From assembly GCA_964019695.1 (NCBI GenBank), contig OZ026524.1, positions 27,196,164 through 27,260,163 on the forward strand: a DNA stretch of 64,000 nt. Reading direction: 5' to 3'. Position 1 is the stretch's first letter. Each line of letters starts with the position of its first letter. This DNA comes from Loripinus fragilis (lineage: Eukaryota > Mollusca > Bivalvia > Lucinida > Lucinidae). The position numbers and the translations under genes were made by a program. The notes beneath the pieces are model-generated. The model had not been told where the DNA came from, made no database searches, and saw only the letters and a list, made by a program, of their open reading frames with translations. Positions 27,901 to 39,900 of this stretch are shown piece after piece.

Positions 27901-30900
27901 GCTATTAAGAATATAAAAGATCCTCAGAGAAAGAAATATTTATTTGGGAATGATAACCTGTGACCCCTTGATGTTTACAATGGACCTTCCCAAGTTTATT
28001 GTTTCAACCAGAATGAAAAATCCATAAGCGTACATGTATAAAGGGTTTTAAATGCCAATGGCTGTTAATTTGAGTTTGCTGTCAGGACTAGTTGTGGTAT
28101 TTGATGCTAACAATTTTTTTTAAGATTTAAGAGTTTCAAGCAGTACAAGAGTAGACATTTTATGGGATGGTACCTGTGTTTCCCTTTCATTTGATAACTT
28201 TTGATTATAATCGATCATCAATCGAAACCTCCTGACCGATTATTTTCGATGATCGATTATGAGAATCCAATAATCCAACAACACTAGGTTCCACAAGGAT
28301 CTATTTTGGGCCCTCTTTTATTTCTTCTTTTTATAAATGACTTACCTCTATATGTCAACAATGTTAATACAGATCTATATGCCGATGATACAACTTTGTA
28401 TGACATCCAGAATTCAGTAGAAGATATTGAGAATAACCTACAAATTGCTTTGGACAGGCTAAATACCTGGTGCAAATGTAATGGAATGCTTCTCAATTCA
28501 TCCAAAACAAAAATCATGCTTGTAACAACAAACCAGGAGAGGCAAAGACTTGATAAAGAAATTCTTGACCTAAAATTTAATGAAGAGTCACTTAGTATGA
28601 TCTCTAATGACAAAATCTTAGGAGTCTTTGTTGATCAGAACTTGACCTGGTCTGATCATATTAGACACCTAAGCAAAAAGATTACTTCAAGTATCTGGCT
28701 TCTCTCGAAAGTAAAGAAATTTCTTTCTCAAGAGCACAGCATCCTATTTTATAAGTCTTATATTCAACCCCATATTGATTTTTGTGATATTGTTTGGGGT
28801 AGCTCCTCGCAAATGAATAAGCAGAAAATTCTTAGGTTACAGAAAAGAGCATGTCGAGTAATTTTAGATTACAAGGTTGAAGACTCCTCCCAAGCAATGG
28901 ATACTTTGAAAATTCTCTCTATATATGACAGGTTATATCTTAGAAAAGCCAAATTTATGTTTAAAGTGTACTAGCATATTACACCTGATTATATATCTGA
29001 ACAGTTTACTTTACGAAATAATGTCAATACATCTGTTAACTTAAGATCTGCTACAGCTTGCTGCTTTATTCCACCAAAGCCCAGAACAGAATATTACAAA
29101 CACAGTTTAAGATATTCAGGATGTCTGGTGTCGAACAGTCTACCTGATGAAATTAAAAGGGCAGAGAGCCTAAATACTTTCCATAACAGATGTATAACAT
29201 GGTTAATTAAATGTATTTATTCAAATTTAGAAAATAGTCACTCAATCCAAATATGTTTGTTTCATTTTATTTTTCCTGATTACATCATGTAAATATTTGT
29301 ATCATATGTAATGATTACATATTTCCTCTTCTAGTAAGCTAGGTTGAAAGCTTATAGCAACTATGTAAAATATCTTTGATTTGGGGAACAAAAGAAGGTC
29401 TTGATCAGCCAGCTTCAGAATGAATGTGTTGGCTGACCAGAGCCTTCTTTTTCCTGGTAATAGAAGACCATCTCTAACATTAGGCTTAAATGAAATATAT
29501 GTGTGGTTCTGTTGCCTACCTACCCTAATATTTTTGACCCTACCCTAAACATTAACATGGTCTTTGGAGAAAAAATACCTAAAATGGGACCTTTTTCAGA
29601 TTTTGTCACTATTTTCTTTGTTAAATGTTATAACAAAATTTAATAATTTCCCTACCCACCTACCCTAAATTTTGTTGGTATGCAACAGGAACCACACATA
29701 TATTTCATTTAGGCCTTATGTAAACACATCTGGTATTTACATCTTGATTTATATATAGTTGTGATCTGCTTGTATTTTATAAATATGTATACAATGTATA
29801 TTTTGAGGGCCTCATGGAAGATTAGTTATTACATTTGTCATAATTTGTATACACTAAATGTAGTCACCCTCGTTAAATAAAGCCTTTACTTACTTACTTA
29901 CACTTGCAACTGAAGAAAATGTTGGTAATGTATGAGAGTCTGCGCATGTTGCAATCACTTTCCAATTACTTGAAATGAGTTCTATCACAACACCCTATCA
30001 AACAATTCCGAATATTGTCACAAGGTACATTTTTCAAAGATTTTTTTTTTTTTTTTAAATATCGGCGATTTTACCGATCTGCATAATGAAAAAAATCGAT
30101 CTGGAAAGTTTGTGGAATCATTTTGCTTACTGGAACTCGTGTAAATGTTTACCAAATTTCGTAAACCTGGCAGCCCTAACTCACTGGGTGACTGGGCCCC
30201 TGTTAGTCTTTTTCCCTGCTGCTGTATATAATAATGTATTATGATATATAAATATCTTGATCTTAATTTCCTTAACATTGATCACATACTGAACTTGTTA
30301 GCTGTGTTGGCTGGACAACCCCAGAGGAGCTGTTTTCAGGAGCCGATGATCACCTTATTTTAAAATGGAATCTCCTCAATAATGAGACGACAACACTTGT
30401 CAAGCTGCCTGAAGATGTATACCCAACTGACATGCACTGGTTCCCTAAGGCAGCATCTGGTGGTAGTAAGAAGGCGGGATCAGATCTCTTTGTCTTGACA
30501 TCTACAGATGGTAATGACTATTTATTATATGGGCTGCTACTTTAGAAAACCTGTCTTTGGGGGTTTGCGAACAACACAGGCCCAGACTAGCCTGCGCATC
30601 CGCTCAGACTGATCAGCGCCTTTGTTATTCGCTTTTTGGGAAGTATCATAGGTAAACTTGCTACAGGTGAAATCTCAATTTTCTAGACCGGTTTGAAACT
30701 TGCTTTGACGGAAACCCCGAAGACATGTTTTCTCACGACATATAGGCCTCGATGTGAGAAAACCTTTCTTTGGGGTTTACGACCAGGTCATACCCAAACC
30801 AGCCTGCTCAAATACAAAGACTGGCTAGAAAATTGAAATTTCGCTTGAAGCAAGGTCAGATATGATATTTTCTATTTACTTTTTATAAGTGAATAACAAA

Positions 30901-30963
30901 GGCGCTGATCAGACTGCACTGATGTTCAGGCTGGTCTGCACCTTTTAAAATTGTTGTTTGCAG

Positions 30964-30998
<35 letters not shown>

Positions 30999-33900
30999 TT
31001 TTGAACAGCTCTAAATGTTTTACAGGCTTAAGTTCCCAATTTCTGAGGTCTACATTTTGGTGAAAATCTCACGAAAATCAATTCAAAAATATGAAGTAAG
31101 GTTACAGATGCATTAACATTTGTATTTTTATGGAAATTTTCATGTGTTTTTTTAAGATGTGCATTTAAAGCAACGAATATGTTTCAGCTTTACACTGCTA
31201 ATAGTTTTTAATCCATTTACAAAATGTAAAAGGGCGGTCCAGTACTTTTGGACTGCATCAAGTTCTTCCAATTATGATGATCCAAATGTTTTTCCCCTAA
31301 ATTCAACAGGCCCCTGGCCTGACTTCAGAAAGGTAGAATAATCTCTGTCTTAAATCAATTTATATATCCTTATTCAAATTGTTGCTGTTTTATAGGTAAA
31401 TTCCACCTAATTGGTAGGACTGGGAGAGTAGAAAAGAGCGTGGAGGCTCATAAAGGTGCTGTCTTGTCTGGTAGATGGAGTTATGATGGATCAGCTCTTC
31501 TTACAGGTAAGGTTTTCTATTGTAAAAGGTAACTATGAACTGTTTTGAATACTTATTGGCAGGTGAAAACACCATTATTTTACCTTATATGAGGCTGACC
31601 TTAAAAATGTTGGTTTGTCATGCTCCTACCTACTCACCCAAAACAGGCCCTCTCCCAAAAAAAATATTGAGAATCTTTTTTATTCTTTTTTTTTTTATTT
31701 TTCTCTAATTCTGTTAACAAACCCTTCTTTAAAATCATTAAAATCTCTATTTTAATTAAAGAAACTGTTACAGAGACTGTAATTATATGCATTCTTTCCT
31801 TATTTTCAGCATTTGTAGACCTAAAAGTGATAGCAGGGTGATTTTTTCATATCTTTCCATGGAACTATTTGTTTTGGTGCTATTTGGAAGCATCTGAGTA
31901 CCCACACATATGTTTTCATAGAGAAACATACATTTTATAGGACATGGATACACTTGCACACAGTACATATATAAGGAAATAGGTTTGAAGCTAGTGTCTG
32001 GGTTGGAATGGTGTTTTCCACAAGTGCCAGCCCTGGCTCAGCAACCAGCAACTTTACCTGCTGCTTGGACCTGAGGAGCCTGCTACTTTAGTGCAGAACG
32101 TAGCTATTTTGCTTATTTTTATGCCCCCAAAGGAACTTTGGGAGGCATATAGTAATCGCACTGTCCGTCCGTCAGTCCGTCCGTCCGTCAGTCCGTCCGT
32201 CCCGCCTTCGTGTCCGGTCCATATCTCCTATATTCTTTGATATAGACATTCCAAATTTGGTGTGTGGATACATCTTGGGATGGCGGAGTGTCGCGTACCA
32301 TTTTTGGGTCACTGTGACCTTGACCTTGACCTCTGACCTAGTTTTGAGAATAATCGTGTCCGGAGCATATCTTTTATATTATTTGAGGTAGGAATCTCAA
32401 ATTTGGTGTGTGGATGCATCTTGGGATGACGAAGTGTCGCATACCATAATTGGGTCACTGTGACCTTGAACTTGACCTCTGACCTAGTTTCTTGAAAACT
32501 GCATTGAGTCTGGTGCATATCTCCTATATTCTTTGAGATAGGAATTCCAAATTTGGTGTGTAAATGCATCTTGGGATGACGGGGTCTCACATCCTATTTT
32601 TAGGTCACTGTGACCTTGACCTCTGACCTAGTTTTAAGAATTGTTGTGTCTGGAGCATATCGCTTATATTCTTTTATTTAGGAATTCCAAATTTGGTGTG
32701 TGGATGCATCTTGGGATAGCGGAGTGTCATGTACCATTTTTGGGTCACTGTGACCTTGACCTCTGGCCTAGTTTTGAGAATAATCTTGTCCATAGCATAT
32801 CTCATATATTATTTGAGGTAGGAATCTCAAATTTAATGTGTGGATGCATCTTGGAATGATGAAGTGTCCTGTACCATAATTGGGTCACTGTGACCTTGAA
32901 CTTGACCTCTGACCTAGTTTCTAGAAATTACATTGAGTCTGGTGCATATCTCCTATACTCTTTGAGATAGGTATTCCAACTTTGGTGTGTAAATAGATCT
33001 TGGGATGATAGGGTGTCACATACCATTATTGGGTCACTGTGACCTTGACCTCTGACCTAGTTATAAGAATTATTGTGTCCCAAGCATATCTCATATATTC
33101 TTTGAGTTAGGAATTCCAATTTTGGTGTATGGGTGCATCTTGGGATAGCGGAGTGTCATGTACCATTTTCGGGTCACTGTGACCTTGACCTCTGACCTAG
33201 TTTTTAGAATAATCATGTCCAGAGCATATCTCTTATATTATTTGAGGAAGGAATCTCAAATTTGGTGTGTGGATGCATCTTGGGATGATGAAGTGTCACT
33301 TACCATAATTTAGTCACTGTGACCTTTGAACTTGACCTCTGACCTAGTTTCTAGAAACTGGTGCATATCTCCTATATTCTTTGAAATAGGAATTCCAAAT
33401 TTGGTATGTAAATGCATCTTGGCATGCCTGAGTGTCACAAACCATTTTTGGGTCACTGTGACCTTGACCTCTGACCTAGTTTTCAAGATTTATTGTGTCC
33501 AGAGCATACCTCCTATATTATTTGATGTAGGAATCCCAAATTTGGGGTGGTGATTCCTCTTGGAATGGCGGAGTGGTGCATACCATTTTGAGTCACTTTG
33601 ACCTTGACGTTGACTTCTGGCCTCATTTCTAGTTTTTCGTGCTATATTACAGCTATATTTCCTCAAATGTGTCTTATGCTAGACCAATTCCTTTGGGGGC
33701 ATTCGTCACGTGTTTGTGACATTTCTTGTTGTGAATGAAACAACTACAATAAAGGCTTTAAGTACCGGTTACTTTTACAGCTAAACCATCTTTAAAGCTT
33801 TGGGAAAACACTGTTAGAAATCCTTGAAGCACCCTTTAATACCAACTTAAGCATGAACTATCTCATAATGTGCAAGGTCTTCCAGGACTTTACTTAAGAG

Positions 33901-36900
33901 TGCTTATCGAATATCTAATTTTCTTATTTCTCAACCAAAACATATGTTGTGGGTGCTCAAAAGAACCGTCTCAATGAGACGGTTCTTTTGAGCACCCAAA
34001 AACATCTGTTAAAACTGATGGGTAAGAAAATATTTACAATTTTACACTTGTGGTCTTCACTGATATAGGTGGTATGAAATAGTTACATCATGGTTGTCCA
34101 CCTGTTTTGGAGGTAATACACTCATTAAAGCTCAGTGTTTGTTTTTTTTCGAGAAAGTGTTATTTACATTTTTGTGAAATGAAGAATTTACTGCCTGGTC
34201 TGTGCATTTTCAGAAATGCAAACCAAAATCAAATGGTCACCTTTATGATCTGAGAATTGTAGACTTATTATTTTCGCTCAACACAATGACTGACACATTT
34301 TCCTCAATGATAACACATCTATAAATATATATGAGCCACAAAACTGTGAAAACCAGCCTTAATGACGGAGTCGTCAAAATTTAGTTAATTACACACACCT
34401 AATCTACGAAGTGTTAAGAAGTTATCATGCAAATGTTGTGCAGTTATCTCCATTATTCATGGAAATATGGTCTTTTGAAACTATACACTGTCTTAATTTT
34501 AATACGCAATGTCAGAAACGTCAAGACGTTACTAATAAAGTCCAAGTTAACTTCCTGATTTGCTGGTTTGTCGGGTGCATGAACAGCATGCTATTTCTTG
34601 CTACCCTACTTTTTATTATTCTTAGCTTGTGTGCAATAAAATTAGCAGCAAAAAGCTGACACTGATTTATTTTATCCTAGAGTTTGCATGATCTGGAAAC
34701 GACTGACCATACTTTAAAAATTCTGACAGTCGCTAAGGTAAAGTTGTTGCCATGGAAACATACGGCATGATAATGAATAAGTTTAATCAGAAATAATTGC
34801 CAGTGTTATCTTACTATCCACCTGAACAGGTTTTAAGGCAATATATAAACATGTCAAATTTCTTAAAGTTTTGGTGTTTTTCAAATGATTTTTGCATAAA
34901 AAGTCCTAAATGTCATAAAGGCAGGTTTTCACAGACCGCAGCTCATATCTTTGATGCACAATGGACCTATGTACAAAGAACTTTGCTGGGTATTTTCGTA
35001 ATATTTTTGAAAAATTAGTTACAGTATTAATGAGTGTATAGCAAAGGTCCTGATAAATAGTATAAGTCAGATTATGATCTTTTCTTTCAGTCTAAACATC
35101 CTGTTTTTCATTTCAGCTGGGGAAGATGGGCAAGTTAAGATCTGGTCAAGAAGCGGGATGTTGAGATCTACTCTTACACAAAACAGTAAGCTACTCATGG
35201 GTGAAAGTTTTCAGGATTATTTCTGAAGTCAGGATTTTGAAGCTGACTTTCCACAGAAAGTCAGCCTCAAAATGCTGAATTAGGGGGATCATAATAGCTT
35301 CTCTGATTTATTTTCAGTCTGTCTAAGGACATTTGATCAATTAAACTTGAAATTGTGAGTGAATATTTATTGGGCATACTGCAAGTTTTTAGATTGGAGT
35401 TTCGAAAGTTCAGGATTTTGGAAATTTTGAACTTTCACACATGGCTACAGTCAACCTTGGTCCTTGATAAGATGCTTTTTACCCCCCCCCCCCCCCCCCC
35501 CCCCCCTCACCTTCTAAAAAGGTGATAATTTTCTGTTAAAAATCTCATTCATATTGGGTTAATGGGAGAAAAATCTCATAGCAAATTGTAAAATTGCTGA
35601 AAATTCTAAATTTCTCATGTTTGACTTCCAATGAATGAGTACCCACAACAAATTACCAGCACACACTATTTTGGTGCTTATTCCATATATGCAGATAATG
35701 TCATATAAATAGAATAACATTCATGCTCCTATATAAATTAACATTTTCAAAGCAAACCTTTAATGAATCTTTAGATTTTTGCAACCATTCATAGCCTCAT
35801 AAAAGACATAAATTTGATTGACAGCTGCCAAGCTCACTTGCCTGTGCAATAAGCTTCAAACATCGAATTAATTTGTCAGAAGTGACACTGGTTTTGTGAT
35901 TGACATCTAGTCACACCTGATTTGCATGTGCAAAGCAAGCCTCTTGTTTGCTCCATTGGCTGTCAGTGTTCACACTTGCTGTTCCGCATTTCAGTTTTAC
36001 ACTCCAACAAATTCGTTAATACGATTACGTATTAACTACAAAACTGTTTTGTTTCCTAAATTATAAATAATTTCTATATATTAGATATTAATAATAAAAT
36101 GTAAATTATAAGCAATAAATTCAATTTTTGGTCTGTTCATGGGATCATGAATACTTCTGGCCTCATGCAAAGTTAACGTTAACTTTGCAAGATACTCAAA
36201 GTATTCATTATTCCATGAACATTCCTAAAACTGAATTATTTTCTTTAAATATAACTGGATTTATTAAACTTGTGTAAAAGCGATAAAATGCCTGGCAAGC
36301 CTGCATTTTATCTCTTTTTCCCCATCTTGTTTTATAAATTCAATAAAATATGAGCCCTCATGTAAGATTCTATATTTGAGCCGTGACATGTGATTTCCAA
36401 CAACATGGCATTTTGACAAGTGTAGACTCAGACTGGCCTGTGCAGCCTCATTTTAAGTTTAGAAACTCCAAATGATGTTCAGCCAGAAGCTTAACACTTG
36501 TAGAAGATTCAGACGACGAGCAAAGGCTCTGATTAGACTGCGCGTATGCGCAGGCTGATCTGAGGCTTTGCTAGAGGCACATACCACATTGTTGGAAATC
36601 TCATGTCATGGCTCATTTTCTTTTAGGCACTGCTGTGTATGGAGTTGCCTGGGGACCTGACTCTGACCAGATTCTTTTTACCAACGGACGACAGCTAGTC
36701 ATAAAATCATTACAGGCCAACGCCAAACCAACTATGGTAGGTATATAACAAGTCCTAACACACATTAGATATTACTACCAAGCAACCACCAATTTAGCAT
36801 TTCGTTCTAATGAAACATCTAAAGATTAGCTGTCAATAATATATAGGCGGAGTTCGTGCGTTAACCAGACTATAGTCCAGTCCCTTTAGTCGGACCAAAG

Positions 36901-39900
36901 AGCGATAAATCTCTCTCTGGTTGTATGCACTGCGCAGGTCTGGTTTCACTAGAGGAACCAGACCAAATCTGTGGTCGGACCATAGTTGATTGGTTCCCGT
37001 CCTCCAATGCAAACTTGGAATGGCCGGAAACCTTTATGTTTTTTATCGATGGCTGTTATTGGTTGACTGTTTTACTGGGGAGGAACGCTGACAGTCGGAA
37101 GAGCAACTATGGTCTCTATGGTTAACGCGCAAACTCCACCATAATTGGCTGTTGTATGTAAACTACTCAAAAAACTTGTTCATTTCTACAGGCTCATTAC
37201 ACTGAAACATAAAAGTAGTTGAGAAGCTTGTGAAAAACACACATTTATTGAATTGACATAATATGTTGTATGTGCACATTGGAATTGCCTCTATATGTCT
37301 TTAGACTTTTTTTAAAACCAAACAGATAGCCTCTGACCACTGAAGTTTGGCTAAGAAGAATAGAATTATTTGTTCCTAGGGTTCTTGACTAAAACATAGC
37401 ATTTTAATGGGACCAATCATCCAGATAAGTGTGTGTAAATGAAAATTTATTTTCTTATTTCTCAACCTAAACGCATGTTGTGGGTACTCAAATGAACTGT
37501 CTCTTTGAGACAGTTCTTTTGAGCACCCAAAACATATGTTAAAATTGATGTGTAATAAAATATTTACAATTATACACACAAAAAAAGTTGCTTATCTAGA
37601 CCTATGGGGACTAAACTTCAGCAGTATCGAGTATGGGTACTAAACATCAACTGTATCAAGTATGGGGACTGAACTTCAACTGTATCAAGTATGGGGATTA
37701 AACTTCAACTGTATTGTGTATGGGGACTAAACTTCAACTGTATCTAGTATGGAGACTAAACTTCAACGGGGACTAATCTTCAACTGTATCGAGAATGGGG
37801 ACTAAACTTCAACTGTATTGAGTATGGGGACTAAGCATCAACTGTATCGAGTATGGGGACTAAACATCAACTGTATCGAGGATGAATGAAAATAAACCTG
37901 TTCATTCTGTTTATTATTTTGAATATTTTCACAGTGGAAAGGTCATGAAGGTGTGATACTTCAAGTGGACTGGAACCCTGTTAGTAATCTGATCCTGTCA
38001 GGTGGAGAAGATTGTAAATATAAGGTAAGACTGGGAGTGTATTTTGGCTTGCCTTACATAACTCTTCATAAACCTAATTTTTTTTATTTGTCAAGCCCCT
38101 AGATAAGACTGGGTAATCAAGATTTAATTATTTTGCAACCAAAACATAAGTTGTGGGTACTCCTTTTGATCACCCAAAACATACGTTAAAAGGGACGGGT
38201 AAGAAAGTATTCACAATTTTACACTACCAGGCTGCGTAGCGCAGTCGGTAAAGTGTCTGACTACAGATGCATGTCTGACTGAAGATCCAGGGGTCACAAA
38301 TTCTATCCCGGCCCACACCATTACTTTTGTGGAGATTGATCACAAAATAATTTCTACGGCCATTCTCCTCCCTTCCCCTGATTCATGAAGGGTTGTTGTC
38401 ACTTACAAGCGAAAGAAAGTGCACAAAGTACTGGTTTACCACTTAGTCAAGCTTGCCCAGGAAAAAAGTGTTGTTAGGTGAAATGACCATCCCGACATGA
38501 CCGTAGCTGTTGACTGGGATGTTAAGCATCAAACCAAACCAAAAAAAACAAGTGTACGCTCAAGAATTTGTTACCTAAATTGTAATTAAAAAACAAGTGT
38601 ACGCTCAAGAATTTTGTTACCTAAATTGTAATAAGGGAGCACAGTGGTAGAGTGCTTGACTCGAGACCGAGCGGCCGCGGGTTTGAGCCTCACCGGCGTC
38701 ACTATGTTGTGTCAGCAAGACACATTAATCCTTGCTTAGTATTGGTTTATCCCAGGAAGACCCATCCAGACATAACTGAAAAATTGTTGACTGGGAGGTA
38801 AAGAATCAAATCAAACCAACTAAATTGTAAGGATCATTGACACTTGCTATGGGTAAATGCCTATGGTTTTAAGTAAAAATAAAAGTTTGTCAATCATCCC
38901 TTTCTTCGCCTTGATGCTACCCTGACCTGAGTACTTTATGGCTGTGAAATCCGTTTTCGATATTAAATGCTTCAAAGATGTAAAATTTTGGGTAGAACAA
39001 TTAGTTTTACATTAAGATATATAGGAATCCGAAAACATTTTTTAAAATATCATTCCCACCCGTGTGCCAGCAAAAGCTTTTGCCTGCATATGTGTTACCA
39101 TATTTTACACTTTGTATTGAAGTGGCTTGCTGGCACACGGGGGGGAAAGATGTTCAGCAGCCCAAAAACCCAGGGCCTAAGCCCACAAAATGCCTTTTCT
39201 ACCAAATAAGAAATTAATGACAGTCATGAAGTTCTCTAGAACCAACCTCCTAAATTGCTTTGCATTCTGTGCTCGTTTAATATAAAGTACTTAAAAATTA
39301 AAAGTAGGATTAGCAAGGTTTTATGCATTTTTTCATAAGAAAAAATCTCACTGTTATTAAATGACACATTATTTTGAAAACGTCCTGTACTTATCTATTT
39401 GCATGCTAGGGAATTGTTCATGTTTTTATTTTCGTCTGCTGAGTTTCTTCAAAATTAAGTTTTTAAAAAATAAACCACCCAGGACCACCATCAGAGTGTC
39501 AAACAGTTTGGATCCAGATCAAGACCGACATTCTATTGGTCTTCATCTGGGTTCAAACTGTTTGCAAAAGGCTATTGACAGACGACAAAATTATCCACTA
39601 GCATGCAAATAGTTATAACAGGTAAATACTTTAGTGTTCAATATATTGTCTCATATAGGGATATACATGCATCATGTATACCATAAATATTAGGACACTT
39701 TAAATACATTCAACATGCTATGCCCTTTAAACAAAGCAAAAGTAATATTCAAAGGATCTAGTTAGAATCAGTTTTACTTCCAATGCTAAATGGGACACTT
39801 TCATTCCTTCAAAAATATTTATTTCATTTGTTGAGCTTTCAGTTTTGTATTATTTACGGTACATGTAGTCAAAAATGTACAGGTAACTTCTAAATTATCT

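Larger units (their letters stand above)
19964..28286. mobile_element. 8.3-kb TIR element splitting LINE 2
   Basis: The ends TAATGTTGT and ACAACACTA are inverted; subterminal ATAATCGATCATCG-like motifs follow. It is flanked by a perfect 8-bp duplication GGTTCCAC (19956-19963, 28287-28294), so a hAT-like element is likely. It carries a second hAT copy, a further TIR element and SINEs. Removing it and copy A restores the LINE reading from TYGVP to QGSIL. No transposase gene is recognised inside. Confidence 0.85.

Noticed and set aside
30298..30302. TTAG as a GT-AG acceptor for IFT80 exon 2
   Set aside because: It gives no in-phase junction with exon 1 and drops the conserved ELVS residues; the AC end at 30285 fits both.
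32309..33553. Open frames in the 32-33 kb region on both strands
   Set aside because: They are products of the tandem monomers, with repeated peptides and no domain.
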